Positions 1 to 9,443 of a stretch of DNA of 64,000 nucleotides are shown one piece after another. The position numbers and the translations under genes were made by a program. This DNA comes from Oscillospiraceae bacterium (lineage in GTDB: Bacteria; Bacillota; Clostridia; UBA1381; UBA9506). Each line of letters starts with the position of its first letter. Position 1 is the first letter of the stretch. The stretch covers positions 62,001 to 126,000 of the forward strand of contig SVJS01000002.1 of the NCBI GenBank assembly GCA_015068855.1. Direction: 5' to 3'. Below the pieces are notes generated by a model. That model was not told where the DNA came from, searched no databases, and saw only the letters and a list, made by a program, of their open reading frames with translations.

Positions 1-2
1 CT

Positions 3-1877
3 CTGGCGGTGATTCCTGCTTTGTTTATTGCGGTGACGGCGGTGGCTCTGGCGACGGATTCTTTGGTGGTCAGCCCCAATGAGCGGAATTTGGAAAGCCC
101 CTACATTGCTCACAACATGGAAGCAACCCGCGCGGCCTATGGGCTGGATGCGGTTGCAGAGACAGAGTTTGTACCCAACTATACCATGAGTCAGGCGGAA
201 ATGAATGAGGATAACACCTGGCTGGCCGGAACGCGCATAGCTGATTTTGGCTCAACGCTTACATCCTACAACCAGTTGCAATTTTTACGGAAATATTATA
301 GTTTTTATGATGTTGATGTTGTGCCCTATGATATTGATGGCGAATTAAACGTTATCTTTTTGGCGGCAAGGGAAATGAACAAGGATAATGTGGATGAGGC
401 GGCAAAGTCTTATGCGAATCAGGTTTTTCGCTATACGCATGGTTTTGGCGTTGTGGCAAGCCCGGTCAACCGTGTTACGGCGGAAGGACAGCCTGAATTT
501 TTGATTAAGGACATCCCGCCCAAATCAACAGGCGGCATGCTGTCTGTGACACAGCCGCGCATTTACTACGGAGAGCTGACGAATGACTATGTTATTGTCG
601 GCGGCGACAATAAGGAGCTGGACTATTCGCAAGGATTAGAGGATGTTGAATTTACCTATGACGGCGATGCGGGAATTCAAATGAATCTCGTTAATCGGTC
701 GCTTTTTGCGGCGTATTACAAAGATTATCGCATGCTCTTATCCAGCAACGTCAGTCAGGACAGCCGTTTGCTGATTAATCGTAACGTGTTAGAGCGCGTG
801 CAAAAGGTGGCGCCTTTTGTGGGCTTTGATGATGACCCGTATCTGGTTGTGGCAGACGACGGAACGCTCCGCTGGATCTTAAACGGCTATACAACTTCAT
901 CTTACTATCCCTATGCGCAGAGCTACGGCGATGTTAATTATATCCGCAATTCCATTATGGCAGTTGTGGATGCATACAGCGGCGATGTGACGCTATACGT
1001 GATTGATGAAGAAGACCCCATTGCCAGAGCATACAGACGCATTTATCCCAAACTGTTTGCAGAAGGAGGCCTGCCCGAAGAGATTGCCTCTCACACGCGT
1101 GTGCCGGAGTATCTGTTTAAGGTGCAGTCGGCCATGTACTGTCGGTATCATGTGAGTGATGCGGGACAGTTCTATGACAGAGCCGATGTTTGGGACATTG
1201 CAAGGGAAAAATATCAGGATAACGAAATTTACGTTGAGCCCTATTACAACATTATGGAAATTGACGGGCGAAACGAAATGGTGCTCATGCGCCCCTTTGT
1301 TGTGCAGGGCAAGCATAACATGGTTGGGCTTTTGGTACAGCGTAATGACCCGGCCCATTACGGGGACTTGATTTTATATCGCTTCCCCAAGAATGAAACG
1401 GTTTATGGTCCCATGCAGATTGAAAACCGCATTGATAATGACCCGGATATTTCCCGTGAGATGACCCTTTGGGGGCAGGGCGGTTCCAGCGTCATTCGCG
1501 GCAATCTCCTGATTGTGCCTTTCCGTGATGCTCTCCTTTACGTGGAGCCGGTTTATATTACCTCTCAAAATAATGCCTCTCTGCCGGAGTTAAAACGCAT
1601 TGTTGTCAGCTACGGCGATGCGGTGGCTATGGAACCTACGCTGGAAGCCGCACTGCAAGCTGTGTTTGCTAAAAGACAGGGAAGCACGGGCACAGCACCT
1701 CAGCAGGAACCTGAGGAGGGAACAGAGGTGCAGCAGCCGGATATGGACGCTGCGGTGCAGGAATTGCTTGCCGGTTATGACCGCATGAAAGCATCTATGC
1801 AGGCGGGGAACTGGCAGGATATGGGTCAATATATGGAAGAATTGGAGCAGCTCATAGAGGGACTGCGGGCCAGATAA
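3..1877 (+). CDS. UPF0182 family membrane protein, C-terminal part
   Basis: The reading frame is open to the left edge, so the gene is 5'-truncated; the first GTG in frame (position 9) is probably internal. What remains is about 620 residues: one hydrophobic segment at the very start (MIPALFIAVTAVALA), then a long soluble, probably extracytoplasmic region rich in Tyr and Asp. The opening pattern NERNLESPYIAHNMEATR and the closing acidic helical stretch (AAVQELLAGYDRMKASMQAGNWQDMGQYMEELEQ, residues about 575-615) are typical of the UPF0182/COG1615 family, whose full members have several N-terminal membrane helices, missing here. Function of the family is unknown. Confidence 0.85.
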   Translation: MAVIPALFIAVTAVALATDSLVVSPNERNLESPYIAHNMEATRAAYGLDAVAETEFVPNYTMSQAEMNEDNTWLAGTRIADFGSTLTSYNQLQFLRKYYSFYDVDVVPYDIDGELNVIFLAAREMNKDNVDEAAKSYANQVFRYTHGFGVVASPVNRVTAEGQPEFLIKDIPPKSTGGMLSVTQPRIYYGELTNDYVIVGGDNKELDYSQGLEDVEFTYDGDAGIQMNLVNRSLFAAYYKDYRMLLSSNVSQDSRLLINRNVLERVQKVAPFVGFDDDPYLVVADDGTLRWILNGYTTSSYYPYAQSYGDVNYIRNSIMAVVDAYSGDVTLYVIDEEDPIARAYRRIYPKLFAEGGLPEEIASHTRVPEYLFKVQSAMYCRYHVSDAGQFYDRADVWDIAREKYQDNEIYVEPYYNIMEIDGRNEMVLMRPFVVQGKHNMVGLLVQRNDPAHYGDLILYRFPKNETVYGPMQIENRIDNDPDISREMTLWGQGGSSVIRGNLLIVPFRDALLYVEPVYITSQNNASLPELKRIVVSYGDAVAMEPTLEAALQAVFAKRQGSTGTAPQQEPEEGTEVQQPDMDAAVQELLAGYDRMKASMQAGNWQDMGQYMEELEQLIEGLRAR

Positions 1878-1922
1878 CGATACAATCAAAAAGATGTATT
1901 TTGCGGAATGGTAAAAAAATAC

Positions 1923-1951
1923 TTGAATTTGTAAGATTTATGTATTATAAT
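1923..1951 (+). promoter_or_regulatory. sigma-A-type promoter of rplS
   Basis: TTGAAT (1923-1928) and TATAAT (1946-1951) are separated by exactly 17 bp, upstream of rplS and downstream of the preceding stop codon. Confidence 0.75.
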
Positions 1952-1959
1952 GTTATGGT

Positions 1960-2020
1960 AATTGTGCACTAGTAGAGGCGGTCCGCTGCTCGCTTGCCGG
2001 GCAAGAACGCAGAGTACAGA
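1960..2020 (+). promoter_or_regulatory. structured rplS leader (possible L19 leader)
   Basis: Between the predicted transcription start and the ribosome binding site the RNA can fold into a two-part helix: CTGC (1986-1989) with GCAG (2009-2012), and CTTGC (1993-1997) with GCAAG (2001-2005), separated by a symmetric 3/3 internal loop (tcg/aac). Low-GC Gram-positives have a known L19 leader at this place; assignment to that family is by position and shape only, without a covariance model. Confidence 0.45.
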
Positions 2021-2034
2021 GAGGAGGAAATAAA

Positions 2035-2379
2035 ATGGACGCAATTAAAGCATTAACTCAGGATCAGATCAGAACAGATTTACCGGAACTGGAAGTCGGT
2101 AGCACCGTTAAAGTCCATGTTAAGGTAAAGGAAGGTAACCGTGAGAGAATTCAGGTTTTCGAAGGTACCATTATCAAAATTCAGAATGGTGGCATTCAGA
2201 AGAGCTTTACTGTAAGACGTATTTCTTATGGTACAGGCGTTGAAAGAACTTTCCCTGTTAACTCTCCTAAAATCGCTAAGATTGAGCTTGTCAGACTGGG
2301 TAAAGTCAGAAGAGCCAGACTGTTCTATTTAAGAGACAGAGTTGGTAAGGCTGCCAAGGTTAAAGAAAAATTAAGATAA
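2035..2379 (+). CDS. rplS: 50S ribosomal protein L19
   Basis: The 114-residue product has the normal L19 length. The N-terminal half shows the family core [33 protein letters not shown] and the [20 protein letters not shown] segment; the basic C terminus ([21 protein letters not shown]) contacts rRNA. L19 lies at the 30S-50S interface. The start follows a strong ribosome binding site (gaggagg) by 8 bp. It is led by its own promoter and a structured leader, and followed by lepB, rbgA and rnhB on the same strand, a common Firmicutes order. Confidence 0.98.
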   Translation: MDAIKALTQDQIRTDLPELEVGSTVKVHVKVKEGNRERIQVFEGTIIKIQNGGIQKSFTVRRISYGTGVERTFPVNSPKIAKIELVRLGKVRRARLFYLRDRVGKAAKVKEKLR

Positions 2380-2478
2380 GACCATTCTTATCACATGGGG
2401 GTGTGTGCAAGGAACTGTCAGCCTTATGATTTGTTTCCGGCCGCACCTCTTTTGTTTCTTTATGAAAGGATACGCGTT

Positions 2479-3147
2479 ATGGATGAAAAGGAAATGAAAG
2501 GTTTTGAAGCAGAAGTTCCTCAAACCGAACGTAGGGAATACGAGGTTGTTTTAGATGTGGAATTGCCTGAGGCAGAACAGGAAATGCAAGAGGATTTTGA
2601 CGAATCAGAACGCGGCAGCGGCTTTTTGCGCGAGGTTTATGAATGGACCAAGTCCATTGCTCTTGCGATTGTTTTGGCGCTTATCATCAATCAATTTGTT
2701 TTTGCCATGGTTCAGGTTGAGGGGAGCTCCATGGAGCCGACACTGTCCAGTCAGGAAAGACTGGTGATTACCAAGCTTTTCTACCAGCCCAAGGCAAAGG
2801 ATATTGTTGTTGTTAAATCCCATGCGCTCGGAAAATACATTATTAAGCGTATTATTGCCGTGCCGGGGGATGTTTTGGAGATTCGTCCCGAAAGCGGCGA
2901 TGTTATTGTCAACGGTGAGGTTTTGGACGAACCCTACATCTATGAAAAGCTTCGGTCTGCGGGCTCGGCTTGCAGTTTCCCCTTGGAGATTCCGGAGGAT
3001 CATGTGTTTGTTATGGGGGATAACCGTAACAATTCGCAGGATAGCCGTAATCTGGGGCTGGTGGCTTTTGATGATATTGTTGGGCGGGCATCTTTGCGTG
3101 TTACGCCTTTTTCGGAGTTTGGAACTCTGTATGATGATATTAAATAA
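2479..3147 (+). CDS. lepB: type I signal peptidase
   Basis: Membrane serine protease that removes signal peptides from exported proteins. A cytoplasmic acidic N-terminus of about 55 residues is followed by one membrane helix (residues 59-78), then the catalytic GSSMEPT motif with Ser84, the KRIIAVPGD box with general-base Lys123, and GDNRNNSQDSR near the C terminus. An in-frame ATG lies 84 bases upstream (2395), but the start at 2479 is preferred because aaagga precedes it at normal spacing and the upstream residues look unlike the family. 222 residues. Located between rplS and rbgA. Confidence 0.95.
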   Translation: MDEKEMKGFEAEVPQTERREYEVVLDVELPEAEQEMQEDFDESERGSGFLREVYEWTKSIALAIVLALIINQFVFAMVQVEGSSMEPTLSSQERLVITKLFYQPKAKDIVVVKSHALGKYIIKRIIAVPGDVLEIRPESGDVIVNGEVLDEPYIYEKLRSAGSACSFPLEIPEDHVFVMGDNRNNSQDSRNLGLVAFDDIVGRASLRVTPFSEFGTLYDDIK

Positions 3148-3158
3148 TTGACTATGTG

Positions 3159-3185
3159 ATGCCGGAACGACCGTTGTTCCGGCAT
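3159..3185 (+). terminator. hairpin between lepB and rbgA
   Basis: A perfect 10 bp stem (ATGCCGGAAC with GTTCCGGCAT) and a 7-base loop follow the lepB stop. The tail (ttgtgtt) is only partly T-rich, so this is a weak terminator or an mRNA processing/stability hairpin rather than a full stop before rbgA. Confidence 0.5.
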
Positions 3186-3208
3186 TTGTGTTACAAGAGG
3201 TGGAGAAC

Positions 3209-4066
3209 ATGAACATTCAATGGTTTCCCGGGCATATGGCGAAAACCCGCCGGCTCATTGCGGAAAATTTGAAAATGGTGGATTTGGTGGTGGAGCTTTT
3301 GGATGCAAGAGCGCCGCTTTCTTCGCAAAACCCTGACATAGAGGAGCTTTGCGGGGCAAAACCGCGTCTTTTGGTTTTGAATAAGTCAGACCTTGCCAAT
3401 CAGGAAACCAATGAAGCCTGGCTCCGCTATTTCAAAGCCCAGGGCAAAACGGCCATTTTATTCGACAGCGTTCATTCCAAGCAGGTTAAATTTGTGGCGG
3501 ACACGGTGCGCCGTTTGCTTGCCGAGCAAATTAAGCGCCAGGAAGAACGGGGCATGAAAAACAGAAGCTTAAAGCTGATGATTGTGGGAATTCCCAATGT
3601 GGGAAAGTCAGCCTTTATCAATCGCCTGGCAGGGCGCTCTGCGGCTATCAGTGGGGACAGACCGGGCGTGACAAAGGGCAAGCAATGGATTCATTTGGGA
3701 GGCGGTCTGGATTTATTAGATACCCCCGGCGTGCTCTGGCCTAAGTTTGAAGATGAATCGGTTGGTCTGGCACTTGCTTTTACGGGCGCCATTAAGGATG
3801 AAATTATGGACACGGAAACGCTGGCAGCAAAGCTTTTGGAGCATTTGTGTGACAAGGAAGCGGACATGGTTTCGGCACGCTATAAGCTGCCGACAACAGA
3901 GTTTGAAAACGGGTTTTGCGCGCTGGAAGCCGTTGCTAAAAAGAGAGGCTTTATTATCTCCGGCGGCGAGTATGATTTGCTTCGCGCGGCGGGGATTGTG
4001 TTAGACGAATTCAGAGACGCCAAAATCGGACGCATTAGTCTGGAAAAACCGGAGGAAGAGTTATGA
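3209..4066 (+). CDS. rbgA: ribosome biogenesis GTPase RbgA (YlqF)
   Basis: A circularly permuted GTPase acting late in 50S subunit assembly. The permutation is visible: the G4 motif NKSD (residues 58-61) precedes the P-loop GIPNVGKS (127-134) and G3 DTPG (171-174). The N-terminal NIQWFPGHMAK is the family hallmark. The start at 3209 follows gaggtgg; an in-frame GTG at 3188 would add seven unlike residues. 285 residues, usual length. Overlaps rnhB by four bases (ATGA), so the two are probably co-translated. Confidence 0.95.
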   Translation: MNIQWFPGHMAKTRRLIAENLKMVDLVVELLDARAPLSSQNPDIEELCGAKPRLLVLNKSDLANQETNEAWLRYFKAQGKTAILFDSVHSKQVKFVADTVRRLLAEQIKRQEERGMKNRSLKLMIVGIPNVGKSAFINRLAGRSAAISGDRPGVTKGKQWIHLGGGLDLLDTPGVLWPKFEDESVGLALAFTGAIKDEIMDTETLAAKLLEHLCDKEADMVSARYKLPTTEFENGFCALEAVAKKRGFIISGGEYDLLRAAGIVLDEFRDAKIGRISLEKPEEEL

Positions 4067-4677
4067 CACGGGAAGAGTTTGACAGACAGTTTTTAGATAC
4101 GGGGATTACCTATTTAGCCGGCGTGGATGAGGCGGGGCGTGGCCCTTTGGCCGGTGCCGTCTTTGCGGCGGCGGTGATTTTGCCCGCCGGTTTTTACATG
4201 GAAGAAATTAACGATTCCAAGGCCCTGACGGAGAAAAAAAGGGAGGCTCTGTTTCCTGTGATTCAGGAGCAGGCCATCGCCTGGTCCATTGCTTCGGTGG
4301 ATGAAGCGACCATTGATGAGATTAACATTCTAAATGCCACCATGCTTGCCATGCATAAGGCGATTGACGGGCTTAGCGTTAAGCCGGAGCTGATTTTGGT
4401 GGATGGAAACATCAGCCGCGGTTTGCCCCAGCCAAACCTATGCGTTAAAAAGGGGGATGCCCTGAGCCAGACCATTGCGGCGGCATCCATTTTGGCAAAG
4501 GTGGCCCGTGACCGGTATTGCAAGGAGGTTTTGGCGGCCAGCTACCCCGACTATGGCTTTGAAAAGCACAAGGGCTATGGCAGCAAGGACCATTGTGATT
4601 TAATTCGGCGTTTGGGCCCTTGCCCTGCGCATCGCAAAAGCTTTTTAACAAAAATTCTGGCAAGGGAGCAAGACTGA
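4063..4677 (+). CDS. rnhB: ribonuclease HII
   Basis: Cleaves the RNA strand of RNA-DNA hybrids and starts removal of misincorporated ribonucleotides. The family signature VDEAGRGPLAG provides Asp22 and Glu23; further acidic ligands are Asp114 (LILVDGN) and Asp132 in KKGD, followed by the conserved IAAASILAKVARDR. 204 residues, a normal single-domain RNase HII. Its start overlaps the rbgA stop by four bases and its stop overlaps the yraN start by one base, giving a tight rbgA-rnhB-yraN unit. Confidence 0.96.
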   Translation: MTREEFDRQFLDTGITYLAGVDEAGRGPLAGAVFAAAVILPAGFYMEEINDSKALTEKKREALFPVIQEQAIAWSIASVDEATIDEINILNATMLAMHKAIDGLSVKPELILVDGNISRGLPQPNLCVKKGDALSQTIAAASILAKVARDRYCKEVLAASYPDYGFEKHKGYGSKDHCDLIRRLGPCPAHRKSFLTKILAREQD

Positions 4678-5045
4678 TGAATACGCAGCACATTGGTCAG
4701 TTAGGGGAAAAGGCGGCTCGCGCCTACCTGAAAAAACAAGGGTATCGGATTTTGGCGAAGAATTATAAAAAGGTTATGGGAAAAATCATTGGCGAAATTG
4801 ATATTGTCGCTCAAAAGGGCGGGCTCATCTCCTTTGTTGAGGTGAAAACAAGGAGTCGGGAGGATTACGGTCTGCCTTGTGAATTTGTGACGAAAAGCAA
4901 GCAGCAGAAAATCATTCGTACCGCCTATGCATATATTGAAGATGAGGGTCTTGATGCAGATTACAGCTTTGACATCATTGAGGTTTTATGTGACGGTCGC
5001 CACGCTACGGACATTCGGCATCTGCCCCATGCATTTATGCCCTGA
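4677..5045 (+). CDS. yraN: UPF0102 (YraN) family endonuclease-like protein
   Basis: A small (122-residue) protein with the restriction-endonuclease-like core of the UPF0102 family: GQLGEKAARAYLKKQGYRILAKNYK, then GEIDIVAQKGGLISFVEVKTR, where E-x-D and the later E-V-K form the usual nuclease metal site. Biological role is not settled. The frame is open upstream into rnhB, but family length and the TGATG overlap with the rnhB stop favour 4677. Last gene of the rplS-to-yraN block. Confidence 0.92.
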   Translation: MNTQHIGQLGEKAARAYLKKQGYRILAKNYKKVMGKIIGEIDIVAQKGGLISFVEVKTRSREDYGLPCEFVTKSKQQKIIRTAYAYIEDEGLDADYSFDIIEVLCDGRHATDIRHLPHAFMP

Positions 5046-5063
5046 GAATAGGAGGACGGAGTG

Positions 5064-6008
5064 ATGGAAAAGACGGGATATCATGTGATTGACGGTCATT
5101 GTGACACCCTCTATGAGCTATGGAAGCAGGGGGGAGAACTGCGGCAGAATAAGCTGGATATTTCTCTGGAAAGCTTGTCTTTACATACAAGCTATGTTCA
5201 GTTTTTTGCGGTGTGGCTAGATGATGCCACAAAGACGGCAAAGCAGGATGCTCTTGCCATGATTGAGGTTTTTGAGAGGGAGCTTGCAAAAAATAAAGAT
5301 ATTTTGCTTCCTGTTCGGGACGCGGCTGATTTTGAACTGGTAAACAAGCAGGGAAAAATCGGTGGCATGCTCACCATTGAAAATGGGCGGGCCTTAGAAG
5401 GTTCCCTAGACAACTTGCAGCTTTTTTACGATTTGGGCGTCAAGGCGCTGACGCTGACATGGAATGAAGATAATGACCTTTCAGGTGGCATTTTCGGGGA
5501 AAACCGCGGGCTCACTGAGTTTGGACGGGATGTTATCGGCAAGATGAATCGCCTGGGCATGATGGTGGATGTATCCCACCTTTCCGTTCAGGGTTTTTGG
5601 GACGCCCTGGCAATCAGCAAGGCGCCTATCATGGCATCGCACTCGTGTGCTCTTTCGGTTGCAGCTCACAGACGGAATCTGTCTGATGAACAAATCAGGG
5701 CCTTAGCCGAACAAGGCGGCATGCATGGGTTGAATCTGTATCCTGCCTTTTTGAAAGAGGAAGCAGGTGCAGGGATTTCGGACATGGTCAGCCATATTCA
5801 GCACATCACGGCAGTTGGCGGAGAAGACTCTGTTGGACTCGGTTCTGATTTTGACGGCTTTTCGGGCGATAGGCCCATCGGACTTTGCGGTCCTGAAGAC
5901 TATAGTCATCTGTTTGATGCGTTGCATAAGGCGGGATACTCAGACGATGCTATTGAGAAAATAAGCCATGGGAACTGGTTACGATATGTAAAAGATGTTT
6001 TGAAATAA
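5064..6008 (+). CDS. membrane dipeptidase, peptidase family M19
   Basis: A zinc dipeptidase of the renal-dipeptidase type. The N-terminal DGHCDTL (metal-binding H-x-D), GGMLTIENGRAL (bridging Glu), the late histidines MASHSCAL and AAHRRNLS, and GSDFDGF are the expected metal and substrate residues of the TIM-barrel fold. No signal peptide is visible, so the enzyme is probably cytoplasmic despite the family name. 314 residues. ATG at 5064 is chosen over GTG at 5061 because of better spacing from ggagg. It stands alone, ending in a strong terminator. Confidence 0.93.
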   Translation: MEKTGYHVIDGHCDTLYELWKQGGELRQNKLDISLESLSLHTSYVQFFAVWLDDATKTAKQDALAMIEVFERELAKNKDILLPVRDAADFELVNKQGKIGGMLTIENGRALEGSLDNLQLFYDLGVKALTLTWNEDNDLSGGIFGENRGLTEFGRDVIGKMNRLGMMVDVSHLSVQGFWDALAISKAPIMASHSCALSVAAHRRNLSDEQIRALAEQGGMHGLNLYPAFLKEEAGAGISDMVSHIQHITAVGGEDSVGLGSDFDGFSGDRPIGLCGPEDYSHLFDALHKAGYSDDAIEKISHGNWLRYVKDVLK

Positions 6009-6013
6009 AGAAA

Positions 6014-6046
6014 ACAAGCAGGCGGGGTTTGCCTGCTTGTTTTTTT
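6014..6046 (+). terminator. bidirectional terminator, dipeptidase / uidA
   Basis: A 10 bp stem (ACAAGCAGGC with GCCTGCTTGT), 7-base loop and a run of Ts follow the dipeptidase stop. Read on the minus strand the same stem is followed by a T-rich tract, so it can also end the convergent uidA transcript. Confidence 0.85.
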
Positions 6047-6078
6047 GTTGCAATCAAGGAATGGATAAAGTTAAGGCT

Positions 6079-7878
6079 TCATTGCTTGTACCCAAAATCG
6101 GGAATTTGGTGCCAGCGATGTTTGAAATAATGGGCGGCGAGCTTGGGCTTTCTGTCGCGGGTGAAAAGGCCTTTTTTGTTGCCGTCTACACGCATGATGC
6201 CCTGAATGGTAGCAAAATCTGCGAAGTTCCAGACCTGTTCGCCGACAAAGAATGCAAACGAATCGGTTACTTCATGAACGGCTTTATAAAATTCCACCTG
6301 ATATTCCTCCGTAAACATGGTGGGCGTGGCGCTGTGGAGACCTGCCACTGTATCAGCCCCGTATTCTGTGAACAGTAACGGCTTTCCTTTCGCTTCCCAG
6401 TAACTAAGCTCTAAGCGCAGGGCCTGCTTGGCGGCTTCCAAATCGCCACCGAAGACATACCATCCGTAATAACGGTTCAGGCAGATGACATCCATGAGGG
6501 GCAAGGTTTTATCTTTTGTGAAATCATTTTGCACGCCCACGATGGTCACGGGACGATTTTGCCCGTCGCAGGCATGGGCTAACTCATACAGGGGCTTATA
6601 ATAGTCTGCGGCGCTATCGGGGAAAGTGGTTGTGTCCGATTCGTTGGCGATGGACCACATGACAACGCAGGGGTGGTTTTTGTCACGCGCAATCATGTCC
6701 CGAATTACGTCCTCGTGGTGTTCTTTTGTTTTCAGAATTTTGTAGGTGTCCTGCGGCTCTCCGCCTGCGGCGGCACCAAAATTCAGGTTGACGCCCACAG
6801 CAGGGGTTTCATCAATGACCACAATGCCCTCACGGTCACAAAGATACATCATTTCCTCGGCATACGGATAATGGCTGGTGCGGAAGGAATTGGCGCCAAT
6901 CCATCGAATGAGGGACAGGTCCAAAACATTAGCAGCCTCATCCAGGCCACGGCCATGGAAGGGTGTGTCCTCGTGCTTGCCGAAGCCTTTGAAATAAAAG
7001 GGTTTGCCGTTAATTAAAAACTCCGTACCGCGGACCTCTACGCTTCTCACGCCGAAGCTTTCCGTATAACAGTCGTCGCCGAATTCAACCTGTGCGCGAT
7101 ATAAATACGCATTAAGCGGCTCCCAGAGGGTGGCATTTTCAATGGTAAACTGTCCCTTGTTGCCACTTGCTACGGCAACCACTTTATTCTGTTCGTCGCG
7201 GATTGTGATGTGAATGTCGCCTTCGCCAACGGTGTCAATCTGATAGGAAACCGTGGCGCTGCCGTTTTCGGTGGTGGGGACAAGTGTGATATCTTTGATA
7301 TAGTCCTTGGGCGTCGTATACAAAAAAACGGGGCGGATGATGCCGCTGTAATTAAAAAAGTCAAAGTTTGGATAGTTCTGTTTTTTGGGCGTTACGCCGG
7401 GGAGTTCAGGAATCAGGCCGGTTAGCATGTTGCCGCCTTTTTCACTGCCGACGGGCAGAGTGCTGTAATCAATGCGGTTATCAACGGCAACTGTCAGACG
7501 GTTTTCGCCGTCTTTTACCTTGCCTGTCAGCTCGGCTTCAAAGGGCAGGAAACCGCCTTTATGTTCGCAGACAAGCGTGCCGTTTACATAGACCTTGGCA
7601 TGGTGGGTGACAGCGCCGAAGCGGAGAACGAGCCGTTCTTTTTTCAGCGGTGCGGGGATGCAGAAAAGACGCTGATACACAACAAAACCATAATGGTCAC
7701 GGATGGTCTCGCAAGCCTTTTGGTCATTATACGAGGCAGGGACGGCCATGGTCATGGGGTTTGTAAGAGGCCGGTCGGAGGTCATCTCGGCGCACAGTTC
7801 TTCTCCGCACAGGGCAAAATCCCAGATGCCGGATAACTGGATTACAGTTCGGGATGTGTTTAACTGAGGATATAACAT
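6079..7878 (-). CDS. uidA: beta-glucuronidase (GH2)
   Basis: Releases D-glucuronate from glucuronides inside the cell. The three GH2 regions are present: jelly-roll (residues 1-180), immunoglobulin-like (about 181-285) and TIM barrel. The acid/base is Glu413 in SIANESD, the nucleophile Glu505 in LLFTEYGADT, and the glucuronate-recognising NxK motif is Asn567/Lys569 in DGNKKGLFTR. It resembles E. coli GusA closely, with the loop before ELIARDKNHP about six residues shorter. 599 residues, no signal peptide, good ribosome binding site (aaggaag). It lies downstream of a GPH symporter and opposite KDPG-pathway genes. Confidence 0.96.
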   Translation of the reverse strand: MLYPQLNTSRTVIQLSGIWDFALCGEELCAEMTSDRPLTNPMTMAVPASYNDQKACETIRDHYGFVVYQRLFCIPAPLKKERLVLRFGAVTHHAKVYVNGTLVCEHKGGFLPFEAELTGKVKDGENRLTVAVDNRIDYSTLPVGSEKGGNMLTGLIPELPGVTPKKQNYPNFDFFNYSGIIRPVFLYTTPKDYIKDITLVPTTENGSATVSYQIDTVGEGDIHITIRDEQNKVVAVASGNKGQFTIENATLWEPLNAYLYRAQVEFGDDCYTESFGVRSVEVRGTEFLINGKPFYFKGFGKHEDTPFHGRGLDEAANVLDLSLIRWIGANSFRTSHYPYAEEMMYLCDREGIVVIDETPAVGVNLNFGAAAGGEPQDTYKILKTKEHHEDVIRDMIARDKNHPCVVMWSIANESDTTTFPDSAADYYKPLYELAHACDGQNRPVTIVGVQNDFTKDKTLPLMDVICLNRYYGWYVFGGDLEAAKQALRLELSYWEAKGKPLLFTEYGADTVAGLHSATPTMFTEEYQVEFYKAVHEVTDSFAFFVGEQVWNFADFATIQGIMRVDGNKKGLFTRDRKPKLAAHYFKHRWHQIPDFGYKQ

Positions 7879-7912
7879 AGAAACTTCCTTTCTTTTTCAA
7901 ATAAAAATCAGG

Positions 7913-9292
7913 TTAATCGTTATGCATGCGTTGCAACTTGTGGCGATTTTCTTCGATGCGGGGACGGGAGAGGGGATACCAGAAAATTAAAATCAGTGCG
8001 ACAATCAGGTAGCAGATGGCCGGAACTAAGGTGGAAACAGAGTAGATTTTTTGGGTTACGGCATCGGTTTGCACAATGTTTTCCGTTGAGGAAACATAGC
8101 CGATAAGAGACAGTGCATAGCCACCCAGACCGCCGGCCAAGGCCTGTCCGATTTTGCGGGAGAAGGAATACACAGCATAGATGGTGCCGTCCTCACGAAC
8201 GCCGGTTTTAACCTCCTGATAGTCAATGACATCCGTAATAAACGCCCAAATCATCAGGTTAAACAAGCCGGAGCCTAAGTTGCCGAAGATGAGGAAAAGG
8301 CAGAACACCCAGGGGTTTTGAATGCGCAGGAAAAAGAGCAGAAAGAAAACAAAGGAGGCAAATAGAACGGCGATGCCCGAGGCTTCTTTTTTGCCAATTT
8401 TTTTGGTTATGGTGGCGCTGAACGGGGCGAGCAGAAGAGTGCAGGCAGTTTGCAAAAGGCCGACTAAGCTCATGGCTTCTTTGTTTTTGAAATAGTCCAT
8501 GAAAAGATACAGGTTCATGGTGCCAGAAAGAAGCGATGACAAGAGAAGCACGACGGAAGCAGCGATGATGGCCAAAAGAGCCCGGTTTTGTGTCATGGAC
8601 TTTATGGTGCGACGGAGCCCCTTTTTTTCCAGCGGAACAGGAGTATAATCCACGCGCTCTGTTGTTAAGGTGTAGCAAAGATAATAGGAAATAAGGGCAA
8701 AGGCACCTAAGAGAATGACAACGGGCAGAAAGCGGTCGCCCAAAATAATCTGGTTACCGGCAGCATCATAGGTATAGATAAAAAGCGGAACGCCGGCGCC
8801 GACTAAAACACCGGCGATGGCGGCACCGATGGAACGGAACGTGGAAAGCCCCGTGCGCTCGATGGGGTCCTCGGTTAAGACAGAGGCCATGGAGCCATAG
8901 GGAATGTTGATGGCGGTATAACAAATGCTGCCCCAAAGCAGATAGGTAACATAAATATAGACGAGCTTGGCCCAGTAAGGCAGCTCTTTCGCGGCGGGGA
9001 TGAACATTAAGATGCCCGCTAAAACCACAGGGAGCCCCATGCGGCGAATCCAGGGACGGAAACGGCCGGCTTTGGTCGGTTTTGCGTTATCAACAATGCG
9101 CCCCATGGTCACGTCGGTCACGGCATCGACAAAGCGTGCCACTAAAAACAGGGTTCCGACCACTTCGCCTGCGATGCCGAGAACCTTCGTATAAAAAACC
9201 ATTAAAAATGAACTGGCTAAAATAAAGAAAAAGTCATTACCCAGGTCGCCGAACATATACCCGAGCTTGTCTCGTAAACCAAATTTTCTCAC
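7913..9292 (-). CDS. GPH-family (MelB-like) glycoside/glucuronide:cation symporter
   Basis: Twelve hydrophobic segments over 459 residues, with the GPH-type start KFGLRDKLGYMFGDLGNDFFF and the MGRIVDN segment after the third helix. The family imports melibiose, pentosides or glucuronides with Na+ or H+. Position directly upstream of uidA on the same strand makes a glucuronide the likely cargo (inference). The GTG start at 9292 has aaaggag eight bases upstream; the longer in-frame start at 9325 has none and would add eleven residues that do not fit the family. Confidence 0.9.
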   Translation of the reverse strand: MRKFGLRDKLGYMFGDLGNDFFFILASSFLMVFYTKVLGIAGEVVGTLFLVARFVDAVTDVTMGRIVDNAKPTKAGRFRPWIRRMGLPVVLAGILMFIPAAKELPYWAKLVYIYVTYLLWGSICYTAINIPYGSMASVLTEDPIERTGLSTFRSIGAAIAGVLVGAGVPLFIYTYDAAGNQIILGDRFLPVVILLGAFALISYYLCYTLTTERVDYTPVPLEKKGLRRTIKSMTQNRALLAIIAASVVLLLSSLLSGTMNLYLFMDYFKNKEAMSLVGLLQTACTLLLAPFSATITKKIGKKEASGIAVLFASFVFFLLFFLRIQNPWVFCLFLIFGNLGSGLFNLMIWAFITDVIDYQEVKTGVREDGTIYAVYSFSRKIGQALAGGLGGYALSLIGYVSSTENIVQTDAVTQKIYSVSTLVPAICYLIVALILIFWYPLSRPRIEENRHKLQRMHND

Positions 9293-9443
9293 GGCAAACA
9301 CTCCTTTGTTTGCTATTGTATCCAAAAGTATATTTTTTACTAAAAATTTTGCGCTGTGGAGCTGTTTTTAATATCTTTTTATTCAGCTGTGGAAGAAAGG
9401 CGAGTAAAGCACAATAAATTTGTTTATTTTCTACGAATTTGGA

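Noticed and set aside
2605-3216. 203-codon minus-strand ORF across lepB
   Set aside because: Shadow of signal peptidase, which has all catalytic motifs on the plus strand.
6037-6378. Plus-strand ORF of 113 codons opposite the uidA end
   Set aside because: It runs through a terminator and lies opposite the conserved end of beta-glucuronidase; no ribosome binding site or recognisable protein.
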